Source: Rhodobacteraceae bacterium HLUCCA12
GTDB lineage: Bacteria > Pseudomonadota > Alphaproteobacteria > Rhodobacterales > Rhodobacteraceae
DNA length: 64,000 nt
NCBI GenBank assembly: GCA_001314715.1
Contig: LJSV01000002.1
Location: 1-64,000 of the forward strand
Direction of reading: 5' to 3'
This document shows, piece by piece, positions 45,474 to 52,965 of the stretch (position 1 is the stretch's first letter; the number at the start of each line of letters is the position of its first letter). The notes under the pieces are model-generated. The model was not told where the DNA came from. It saw only the letters and a list, made by a program, of their open reading frames with translations, and searched no databases. The position numbers and the translations under genes are program-made.

Positions 45474-46061
45474 TCACTCGCCCGCAGGCTGCGCCAACAT
45501 TTCGGCCAGGGTCCGTGCAAGTGCCTCGGGGTCTTGCTTGAGCGGATCTTGCACGGCCTCCGCAAGCGCGACCAGCAACAGATGTCCCAGTGCCGCCATG
45601 TGGAGGGCGACAGCCTGCGCCCGCGCCGCGTCGGTGCCGCCAAGCGCCCGCGCAATCGCCGAATACATCGTATCCGTGACCGGGTGGATCCGTTCCAGGA
45701 CATCGCGCCCCAATCGCGCCGCGCCCGCGCCCTGCTGAGAAAGATACATCAGCCGAAATCGCGGCAAATCCGCCAGATGAAACGCGATCAGCGCCAGAAC
45801 GATGCGCTGGCGCGCGTCGGCCGGGCCGCTGGCGGCGTTTGCCGCCGTCATGGCGGCCTCGGCCTCGGCCCGCAAACCCGGTAGCGCGATGGCCGACAAG
45901 AGCGCGGATTTGTTGGGATACCAGTAGAGAACGGCCTGTTTGGTGATCCCGACCCTGGCGGCGATGGCATCAAAGGTCAGCGCCGCGGGGCCGCCGGTTT
46001 GAATGATCTCGGTCGCGGACCGCAGAATGCGGCCGGCGGTGTCCCTGGGCATGGAGGTCAT
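45474..46061 (-). CDS. TetR-family transcriptional repressor
   Basis: 195 residues. The TetR helix-turn-helix is AIAARVGITKQAVLYWYPNK (about 32-51). The C-terminal ligand domain has hydrophobic helices (LIAFHLADLPRFRLMYLSQQ, HMAALGHLLLVALAEAV). It is divergent from the GST-like gene across a 75-base gap that holds two palindromes, almost certainly its operators. The ligand is unknown. Likely repressor of both genes. Confidence 0.92.
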   Translation of the reverse strand: MTSMPRDTAGRILRSATEIIQTGGPAALTFDAIAARVGITKQAVLYWYPNKSALLSAIALPGLRAEAEAAMTAANAASGPADARQRIVLALIAFHLADLPRFRLMYLSQQGAGAARLGRDVLERIHPVTDTMYSAIARALGGTDAARAQAVALHMAALGHLLLVALAEAVQDPLKQDPEALARTLAEMLAQPAGE

Positions 46062-46081
46062 GCGGTATCCGATCTTGATCC

Positions 46082-46119
46082 CTTACCATTGGTAAGTTAT
46101 GCTACTTACCAATGGTAAG
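46082..46119. promoter_or_regulatory. Paired TetR-type operator palindromes
   Basis: CTTACCATTGGTAAG (46082-46096) and CTTACCAATGGTAAG (46105-46119) are 15-bp near-palindromes, and the second is the exact reverse complement of the first. Their centres are 23 bp apart, in the gap between tetR and the GST-like gene. Each should bind a TetR dimer. Confidence 0.85.
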
Positions 46120-46136
46120 CAACCGGGGAGGCAGCC

Positions 46137-46895
46137 ATGACCGAACTCTGCGTCCATACGTTTTCGCCCTTCTGGGGGTTGCCGACCACGGGGCCGTTCG
46201 CCCTCAAGCTGCTGGCCTGGTTGCGGTATCACACTATCCCCTATCGGCAGATCCATGAGGACCGCCCGAGCCGGGGGCCATACGGCAAAAGCCCCTGGAT
46301 CACGCATGACGGCCTGACCCTTGGCGACAGTGATGAGATCATCCGGTTCCTGGCCCAGGCGCACGGCCTGCCGGATCCGACATTGTGCCGAACCCCGGCC
46401 GAGGTGCGCAACGACGCGCTCAAGCTTGCCTTCGAAGAGCGGTTTCATCAGGTTCTGGAATGGGAAATGTTCCTTCACCCCGCAGGGTATTCCGGGATGC
46501 AGGCTCTTGTGGGCGCGCTTGCGCCGCCGATCGTCGGGCCGATCATCTTGCGCCAGATGCGACGGCATTTCCGTGGACAATTGCAGGCGCGCGGGGTCGG
46601 TCGGCTGCCGCCGGACAAGATCGCGCAGATCGGGCAACGGCAACTGGACGGATTGGCGCTTTGTCTGGATGACGCGGGTGGGTGGCTGGGTGGCGATGCG
46701 CCGGTGCTGGTCGATTTCGCGTGTTGGGGGCAGATCGCGCCGATGGTCGCCTGGCCGATGGAGACACCGGTGGCCGGCCATGCGAAATCCCTGGCGCCCG
46801 TGGTCGAATGGCATGGCGCGATCTTGAAAAGATGTTTCGCGCCCGACATCGCGTGCGCGGACCCTGAAGGCCGGTCGCCCTCGGTTCCAGCCTGA
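46137..46895 (+). CDS. Glutathione S-transferase-like protein (FAX/metaxin-like)
   Basis: 252 residues. An N-terminal thioredoxin-like part with TFSPFWGLPTTGPFALKLLA and HDGLTLGDSDEIIRFLAQ, and a helical C-terminal domain ending in APVLVDFACWGQIAPMVAWP, resemble the GST family close to failed-axon-connections and metaxin proteins, not classical detoxifying GSTs. The usual N-terminal Ser/Tyr/Cys site is uncertain; Cys5 and Ser10 are candidates. Control by the divergent TetR suggests a response to an organic compound. Function is inferred. Confidence 0.75.
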   Translation: MTELCVHTFSPFWGLPTTGPFALKLLAWLRYHTIPYRQIHEDRPSRGPYGKSPWITHDGLTLGDSDEIIRFLAQAHGLPDPTLCRTPAEVRNDALKLAFEERFHQVLEWEMFLHPAGYSGMQALVGALAPPIVGPIILRQMRRHFRGQLQARGVGRLPPDKIAQIGQRQLDGLALCLDDAGGWLGGDAPVLVDFACWGQIAPMVAWPMETPVAGHAKSLAPVVEWHGAILKRCFAPDIACADPEGRSPSVPA

Positions 46896-47020
46896 AACGG
46901 CGGCGCGCCGCGCAACGCTTCTACAGTGGTCGTTTTCGCGCTCTGATCAGTCGGCCCTACGGCACCACCATCGCGCGATTGCTGCAATTTATGCGCTGAA
47001 TCCCGCAGCCGGAGGCCCCG

Positions 47021-49522
47021 ATGAAAACCCATGTTCGCGCGCTTGTCGTCGGTGGTGGCGCCGTTGGCACCTCGATCGCCTATCATCTGGCCAGGGCCGG
47101 CTGGGACACGATGCTGCTGGAGCGTGATGAACTGACCTCGGGCAGCACCTGGCATGCGGCGGGGCTATTGCCGCTTTTCAACATGAGCTTTGCAACGTCG
47201 CATATCCATGACTATTCGGTGCGGTTCTACAAGACGCTTGAGGCGGAAACCGGCCTCAACCCCGGCTTCTATGTCGTGGGCAACCTGCGCATGGCCCAGA
47301 CCGACGAACGGATGGACGAATACCGGCTTTATGCCACGACCGGGGAAACCGTGGGTGTCGAGCATGTGTTCCTGACGCCGGAACAGATCCGCGAGCGCTG
47401 GCCGCTGTTGCGCACCGAGGATCTGAAAGGGGCGCTGTTTCATCCGACCGATGGTTATATCAACCCGGCCGATGTCACTCAGGCGATGGCCAAGGGTGCG
47501 CGGCAACTGGGCGTGCAGATCGAACGGCGCTGCCAGGTCGATGACTATCGCTGGACCGGGTCCGAATGGGTGGTCAGCTGCACCCGCATGGTCGAGCGCG
47601 GCGGCAATCTGGTGCCTTCGGACGAGACGTTCGACATCACTGCCGAGCATGTGGTCACCGCCACCGGCAATCATGCGCAGCGCACGGCGCGGCTTTTGGG
47701 CATCAAGATCCCGGCGATTCCGGTTGAACACCAGTATATCGTGACCGAACCCGATCCGGCATTGCAGGCCTGGCGCAAGGCCGGAAATCCCGAACACCCG
47801 GTTCTGCGCGATGCCGATGCCAAGTGGTATGTCCGCGAGGAACGCGGCGGCTGGATCCTGGGCCCCTATGAGCGCAATGCACCGGCCCGGTTCCTGTATG
47901 ACGTGCCGCAAAGCTTCCGTGCCGATCTGTTCCCGCTGGATCTGGAACGGATCGAAGAGGAATACATGTCGATGATCCATCGCATCCCCTCGTCCGAGAC
48001 GGTGGGGTTGAAGGACGACTACAACGGACCGATCTGCTATACGCCGGACGGCAACCCGCTGGTCGGGCCGGCGCCGGGGCTGCGCAACATGTGGCTGGCC
48101 GAGGGCTTCAGCTTTGGCATCACGGCAGCCGGGGGCACCGGCCACTACCTGGCCCAGATGATCACCGGCGGCGAGCCCGAGATCGACATGGCCGCGCTGG
48201 ACCCGCGCCGCTATGGCGGCTGGATGACAACCGAATACGCCGCGCGCAAGAACGAGGAGTGCTATGAGCACGTCTATGTCCTCCATCATCCAGACGAGGA
48301 ACGCGAGGCCTGTCGCCCGTTGCGCACCGCCCCCTGCTATGACCGGGTAAAGGCGCGAGGCGCACAATTCGGGCAGGTCAACGGCTGGGAGCGGCCGAAC
48401 TATTTCGGCCCGCCTGACGCGCCCGAGGAGTTCGACCGCGCGGCACGCAGCTTCCGGCGCGGCGGCTGGTGGCAATACGCCGTCGACGAGGCAAAGGCGA
48501 TCCGCGAGGGCGTTGGGCTGATTGACGCCTCGGCCTTTACCAAGCACCTGGTCCGTGGCCCCAGCGCGACCGAATTTCTGGATTGGTTCACCTGCAACAA
48601 GCTGCCCCGGATCGGGCGCATCAACCTGACCTATGCGCTGACCGATGCCGGCACCGTGCGCACCGAATACACAATCGTCCGCCTGGCCGAGGATGCCTAT
48701 TACCTGGTGTCGGCCGGGGCCTTGACCGCCTATGACGGCGATTTCCTGCGCAAGGCGGCCGAGGATTTCATGGCCCGCAAGGACGCGTGGATCGACATTC
48801 ACGACGTGACCACGCAATGGGGTGTCTTTGCGGTCGCGGGGCCAAGATCCCGCGACTTGCTTGCGCCGCTGGTGCGCGATGGCGCACCGGAGACGGTTCT
48901 GTCGAACAAGCGGTTCCCATGGTTGAGCATGCGCGAGATCGAACTCAAGATGTGCCCGGTGCGCGCGATCCGGGTTGCCTATACCGGTGAGCTGGGGTGG
49001 GAGCTGCATCACCCGATCGAAATGCAGAACTACCTGTTCGACCAGCTGATGGCCGCGGGCGCCGATGTCGGGCTCAAGCTGGTGGGGGCGCGGGCGCAGA
49101 ACTGGTTGCGGCAGGAAAAATCCTATCGCGCCTTTGGTCACGAACTGGGCCGCGACGCAACGCCGCTTGAGGCAGATCTGCCACGTTTCGTGGACATGTC
49201 GAAAGAGTTCCACGGCAAGGACGCGATGACCGCCACCGGCATCCGATCGACATGCGTCACACTGCTGATCGATGGCCCGGCCGACAACGACCCATGGGGA
49301 CGCGAGGCCCTTTATGACGGTGATCGGAAGGTGGGGCGACTGACTTCGGGTGGCTATTCGGTGGCCTTTGGCAAGCAGATCGGTATGGGATATGTGGCCC
49401 CCGATGTCGCCAAGCCGGGAACGGTGCTGACCGTGCGGATGCAAGGCGAACTCTGGCCCGCCGTGGTGACCGAGGACAGCCCCTACGACCCCGCCAATGC
49501 CCGCATCCGCGAGGACGGCTAG
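47021..49522 (+). CDS. Dimethylglycine/sarcosine dehydrogenase-like flavoprotein with GcvT domain
   Basis: 833 residues. The FAD-binding motif is VVGGGAVGTSIAYHLARAGW, then GSTWHAAGLLPLF with the His that covalently binds FAD in dimethylglycine dehydrogenase. The C-terminal half (about 440-830) is a GcvT/aminomethyltransferase folate domain (SAFTKHLVRGPSATEFLDWF, RVAYTGELGWELHHPIEMQ). It would demethylate an N-methylglycine, passing the methyl to tetrahydrofolate and electrons to ETF or oxygen. It stands alone between genes of other function. Dimethylglycine, sarcosine or another methylated amine is possible. Confidence 0.88.
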   Translation: MKTHVRALVVGGGAVGTSIAYHLARAGWDTMLLERDELTSGSTWHAAGLLPLFNMSFATSHIHDYSVRFYKTLEAETGLNPGFYVVGNLRMAQTDERMDEYRLYATTGETVGVEHVFLTPEQIRERWPLLRTEDLKGALFHPTDGYINPADVTQAMAKGARQLGVQIERRCQVDDYRWTGSEWVVSCTRMVERGGNLVPSDETFDITAEHVVTATGNHAQRTARLLGIKIPAIPVEHQYIVTEPDPALQAWRKAGNPEHPVLRDADAKWYVREERGGWILGPYERNAPARFLYDVPQSFRADLFPLDLERIEEEYMSMIHRIPSSETVGLKDDYNGPICYTPDGNPLVGPAPGLRNMWLAEGFSFGITAAGGTGHYLAQMITGGEPEIDMAALDPRRYGGWMTTEYAARKNEECYEHVYVLHHPDEEREACRPLRTAPCYDRVKARGAQFGQVNGWERPNYFGPPDAPEEFDRAARSFRRGGWWQYAVDEAKAIREGVGLIDASAFTKHLVRGPSATEFLDWFTCNKLPRIGRINLTYALTDAGTVRTEYTIVRLAEDAYYLVSAGALTAYDGDFLRKAAEDFMARKDAWIDIHDVTTQWGVFAVAGPRSRDLLAPLVRDGAPETVLSNKRFPWLSMREIELKMCPVRAIRVAYTGELGWELHHPIEMQNYLFDQLMAAGADVGLKLVGARAQNWLRQEKSYRAFGHELGRDATPLEADLPRFVDMSKEFHGKDAMTATGIRSTCVTLLIDGPADNDPWGREALYDGDRKVGRLTSGGYSVAFGKQIGMGYVAPDVAKPGTVLTVRMQGELWPAVVTEDSPYDPANARIREDG

Positions 49523-49721
49523 TCACCGACGAGGCCGGATGCGGCTGTGTGGACCTGAAGGACTGCTTCGCAGACGCCTTTTGAGCCGCTACGCGGCGGT
49601 TGGGACGTTTGGGTATCGAGCCCGCAAGGGTTTGCCCCGGCGATCCGTGCAAACGCGGCAGGGCGTCAAGCGGTCGTTGGTGACACCGCCGGCCCGGCCC
49701 TGACTGTCAGAGCGATCAACG

Positions 49722-49748
49722 CAAAAGGCCGCCGCAATTGCGACGGCC
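49722..49748 (-). terminator. Terminator of the cytochrome c gene
   Basis: On the minus strand GGCCGTCGC and GCGGCGGCC pair with one mismatch, followed by TTTTGC, 24 bases after the cytochrome stop. The 249-base gap (49523-49771) holds nothing else I can identify. Confidence 0.6.
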
Positions 49749-49771
49749 CGTGGCGCGATCACAAGACCGGC

Positions 49772-50290
49772 TCAGTCGCCGTGCGTTTCCAGATAGGCGA
49801 TCAGGTTCAGACGGTCCTCAAGGCTGCGCATGCCGGCATAGCCCATCGTCGTGCCGGGGGCTGCCTCGCGCGGGTTTTCGAGGAAGGTGTTCAGCGCCTC
49901 GACGGTCCAGGTGTCGCCCACCTGTTCCAGCGAGCCGGAATAGTTGAAGCCGTCGATGGCACTGACGTCGCGGCCGACAACGCCATACAGCGTCGGCCCG
50001 GTGCCATTTGTCCCTTCTTCAAGCGAATGGCAGGCGCGGCAATTGCGCCACAGCCCCTCGCCCGCGGACGCATCGGCATCGTCATAGAGCGCCATCACGT
50101 CGATTTCTTCCTCGGCTTCTTCCTCGCCCGCCGAGTCCTCTTCTTCTTCGCCCAGATCGATCACATAGGCCTCAGGTGGCTCGCCATGCGGCAGATAGAG
50201 CTCGTCGGCGACCCATTTTCCGACCAGAAAGAAAAGAAGAGCCGTGCAGAGCCCCGCCACTGCTTTGGTGATAACCATTGTGTCGAACAT
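49772..50290 (-). CDS. Membrane-anchored c-type cytochrome (CycM/c552-type)
   Basis: 172 residues. An uncleaved N-terminal membrane anchor (AVAGLCTALLFFLVGKWVAD) is followed by a strongly acidic linker (about residues 45-65, Glu/Asp runs) and a class I cytochrome c domain (about 75-170). The heme site is CRACH (about residue 84-88), and the Met ligand is in GTTMGYAGM. The design matches the membrane cytochrome c of Paracoccus/Rhodobacter that carries electrons from the bc1 complex to the aa3 oxidase whose subunit I is in this window. Confidence 0.9.
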   Translation of the reverse strand: MFDTMVITKAVAGLCTALLFFLVGKWVADELYLPHGEPPEAYVIDLGEEEEDSAGEEEAEEEIDVMALYDDADASAGEGLWRNCRACHSLEEGTNGTGPTLYGVVGRDVSAIDGFNYSGSLEQVGDTWTVEALNTFLENPREAAPGTTMGYAGMRSLEDRLNLIAYLETHGD

Positions 50291-50414
50291 GTCGCGTCCT
50301 GTTCATGCCTATGCAGTTCCGGGGTATCTACCCGCTTCCCCTTGACGAATTCAAGCGATAGTTAGCGCGACGAATTGACCGAAGTTCGGTTTTTTGCCAG
50401 CGAACGAGGATAGC

Positions 50415-51248
50415 ATGAGCGCACGCATCGCCTTTCAGGGAGAGCCGGGTGCCTATTCGCATCAGGCCTGCGTCCAGGCCCGCCCGCATATGGAGGCCCT
50501 GCCGTGCCGCACCTTCGAGGAGGTGATCGATGCCGTGCGCTCGGGGCAGGCGGATCTGGCAATGCTGCCGGTCGAGAATTCGACCTATGGCCGCGTCGCC
50601 GACATTCACCGGCTCTTGCCCGAAAGTGGGTTGCATATCGTCGACGAAGCCTTCGTGCGGGTGCGCATCGCGCTGATGGCCTTGCCGGGCACCACGCTGG
50701 AGCAGGTTCGCCACGTTCGCGCCCATCTCGTGTTGATCCCGCAGGCGCGCAGTTTCCTGAACCGGCACGGCATTACCGCCGAGGCGGCGGCCGACAGCGC
50801 CGGTGCCGCCGCCGAGCTGGCCGAGCACCGCAGCGCCGGGCAAGGCGTGCTGGCCAGCGAACTGGCGGCGCAGATCTACGGGCTGAAGGTGCTGGCGCGT
50901 GATATCGAGGATCATGGCCACAACACCACGCGGTTTCTTCTGATGGCGCGCGAACCCGATCTGTCGCGCCGGGGCGAGCACGGGATGATCACGACATTCG
51001 TGTTCCAGGTCCGCAACATTCCGGCTGCGCTTTACAAGGCGATGGGCGGTTTCGCCACGAACGGCGTGAACATGACCAAGCTGGAAAGCTACATGGTCAA
51101 CGGTTCGTTCACCGCAACGCAGTTCTATGCTGATATCGAGGGGCACCCCGATGACCCCAACGTCAAGCTGGCGCTGGATGAATTGCGCTATTTCACGAAT
51201 ATGCTGAAGATCCTGGGAACGTATCCAGCGGACGCGGCGCGGGGCTGA
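50415..51248 (+). CDS. pheA: Prephenate dehydratase
   Basis: 277 residues. IAFQGEPGAYSHQACVQARP opens the catalytic domain. VENSTYGRVADIHRLLPESG and DHGHNTTRFLLMAREPDL hold catalytic residues. The C-terminal ACT domain has TTFVFQVRNIPAALYKAMGG and NMTKLESYMVNGSF, where allosteric phenylalanine control normally acts; the 'ESRP' motif is ESYM here. No chorismate mutase domain is fused, as in other alphaproteobacteria. GAGGA lies 4 bases before the ATG. Confidence 0.94.
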   Translation: MSARIAFQGEPGAYSHQACVQARPHMEALPCRTFEEVIDAVRSGQADLAMLPVENSTYGRVADIHRLLPESGLHIVDEAFVRVRIALMALPGTTLEQVRHVRAHLVLIPQARSFLNRHGITAEAAADSAGAAAELAEHRSAGQGVLASELAAQIYGLKVLARDIEDHGHNTTRFLLMAREPDLSRRGEHGMITTFVFQVRNIPAALYKAMGGFATNGVNMTKLESYMVNGSFTATQFYADIEGHPDDPNVKLALDELRYFTNMLKILGTYPADAARG

Positions 51249-51266
51249 CGCCCCGCGTGCCGGCAC

Positions 51267-51701
51267 TCAGCCCGGCCGCCCCATGGCGGCCAGCACGCGT
51301 TCGAGGCGCGATTCGAGTTTGCCCTTGGCCAGTCGCAGGGTCTGCAGGCTGACGCGCGCGGCCAATGTGCGCGGCTCCAGCATGGCCTCGGTGCTGACCT
51401 GGCACCCCCCTTCCGGCAGTTCCGAAAAGACAAAGGTCACATCGGCATGAACCGGGGCAGATTGCGCCTGCAGTCGTATCATCTGGTTGGTCGTGCATTC
51501 GGCAAGCACAAGGTTGACCGGGATCGTTTGCCGGCCCGTTGACACATCCACAGTCCATTGGCTGCCGACGCCGCCGTCGCCCTGACGCTGAAGGTTGGCA
51601 CCGAAATCGCCGATGACCGTGTCCAGCCGGGCGGGGTCGGTGAAGGTGGCAAAGACCTTCTTGCGTCCGCGTTTGAAATCGCGTGTCGCGGAAATCTTCA
51701 T
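51267..51701 (-). CDS. SRPBCC-family protein
   Basis: 144 residues. MKISATRDFKRGRKKVFATF and the VDVSTGRQTIPVNLVL sheet followed by ALEPRTLAARVSLQTLRLAK-like C-terminal helix (LEPRTLAARVSLQ, TLRLAKGKLESRLER) fit the polyketide-cyclase/START-like SRPBCC fold that binds hydrophobic ligands. No enzymatic residues are evident. The ATG at 51701 gives the family start; the upstream open frame has no similarity. It is 55 bases beyond the nudC stop on the same strand. Confidence 0.78.
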   Translation of the reverse strand: MKISATRDFKRGRKKVFATFTDPARLDTVIGDFGANLQRQGDGGVGSQWTVDVSTGRQTIPVNLVLAECTTNQMIRLQAQSAPVHADVTFVFSELPEGGCQVSTEAMLEPRTLAARVSLQTLRLAKGKLESRLERVLAAMGRPG

Positions 51702-51756
51702 GTAAAAGCCCTTTCGAATATCAACTCGCGTCTTGTTCCGGGCACCGCGCCCGGTT

Positions 51757-52716
51757 TCATTCGATCTGCCCGGACAGCCAGCCGGACAGCAGGAAATGTG
51801 CGATCGCGCCGGCACGCGGCTGACGCACCTGAGGGTGGGTTCCCGCCAGCACATCGACCAGTTCCTCGCGCGTCATCCAGCGTGCGTCTTCCAGCTCGTG
51901 ATCCAGCGTGACCGCGTCGGACAATGCCTCGGCCAAGAATCCCAGCATCAGCGAGTTGGGCCAGGGCCAGGGCTGCGAGGCGACATAGCGCACGGCGCCG
52001 GTGCGGATGCCGGTTTCCTCGAAAACCTCGCGTCGCACGGCCGCTTCAAGCGATTCGCCGGGTTCGACGAAACCGGCGAGCGCCGAATACATCCCCTCGG
52101 GCCAGCCGGGCGAGCGCCCCAGAAGCAGGCGGTTTCCCCGTTCCACCAGCATGATGACCACCGGGTCGGTGCGCGGAAAATGCTGTGCCGCGCAAGACGG
52201 GCATTGGCGTTGCCAGCCAGCCATGGCCCAGTCGCTGGGCGTGCCGCAGGACGAGCAGAACCTGTGCGTCCGATGCCAGTTGAACAAGGCGCGTGCCGTG
52301 GCGGCCATGGCGGCATCGACGGGCGACAGAACGGTCATCGAGCCGCGCAATTCGGCGAACCGGTGATCGCCGGGCAGATCGGGGTGGTGGTGCTCGCTGG
52401 GATCGAAGAACATCGCCAGCGCGGCGCGGTCGATGCCCTCGGGCTCCCAGGCCGAGATGTCGGCGGCAAAATGGGGTTTGCCACCGTGAAAGCCCAGAAA
52501 TAGCGGCGTGTTGCGGGCGTGATCGAAAACCGGGCTGTCGGGTGCCAGCCAGCCGGCGCGATCGCGTTCATCCCCGGCGATCAGCGGTTTGCCGCGCCAG
52601 ACCGGCAGCATGACGGCATCGCCATCGGCCAGAAGGGCGGCAAGCGTCGCGCTGTCGGCGCGCAATTCCGCGGCCCTGTCATCCCAGCCGCCCGCAAAGA
52701 CCACGCTCGTGTCCAC
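51757..52716 (-). CDS. nudC: NAD(+)/NADH diphosphatase (NudC)
   Basis: 319 residues. The zinc ribbon is HRFCSSCGTPSDWAM ... QCPSCAAQHFPRTDP (about 160-195). The Nudix box starts GFVEPGESLEAAVRREVFEE (about 232), and the SQPWPWPNSLMLGF motif is the NudC-specific SQPWPxP signature. It cleaves NAD(H) to NMN(H) and AMP and can remove NAD caps from RNA. GTG at 52716 with GGGGGCAGC upstream is the best start. Confidence 0.94.
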   Translation of the reverse strand: MDTSVVFAGGWDDRAAELRADSATLAALLADGDAVMLPVWRGKPLIAGDERDRAGWLAPDSPVFDHARNTPLFLGFHGGKPHFAADISAWEPEGIDRAALAMFFDPSEHHHPDLPGDHRFAELRGSMTVLSPVDAAMAATARALFNWHRTHRFCSSCGTPSDWAMAGWQRQCPSCAAQHFPRTDPVVIMLVERGNRLLLGRSPGWPEGMYSALAGFVEPGESLEAAVRREVFEETGIRTGAVRYVASQPWPWPNSLMLGFLAEALSDAVTLDHELEDARWMTREELVDVLAGTHPQVRQPRAGAIAHFLLSGWLSGQIE

Positions 52717-52965
52717 GCTGCCCCCTTCATCAAACGCAGGGGTTATGGCACGGATCGGGGATCCTGCACCAGCCCCGGCGAAGGCCGGTTCCGGCACGAT
52801 GCGCGGGTTGCATTCAAACGGGCGATGTGCACGATTGCCACAACGGAAACAATCGCATGCGAGGGGTCGCGCCATGTCCCTTTCGGTTTGTCCTTGGCCC
52901 CTGGCGGCCGATCGCCGGACCTTGGCCGGGCTGCTGCCGCGCGTGCTGCGCGGGGCTGACCGGCC

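Noticed and set aside
46896-47020. Glycine riboswitch before the GcvT-domain gene
   Set aside because: No conserved glycine aptamer core or paired helices can be traced in the 125 bases.
47165-49444. 759-residue open frame antisense to the dimethylglycine dehydrogenase-like gene
   Set aside because: Same reason: it lacks recognisable motifs and overlaps a well-supported gene throughout.
50342-50354. TTGACGAATTCAA as a possible FNR-type box before pheA
   Set aside because: The half-site spacing is 5, not 4 between TTGAT-type pentamers, and the halves do not match; it is a plain CTTGA/TCAAG inverted repeat.
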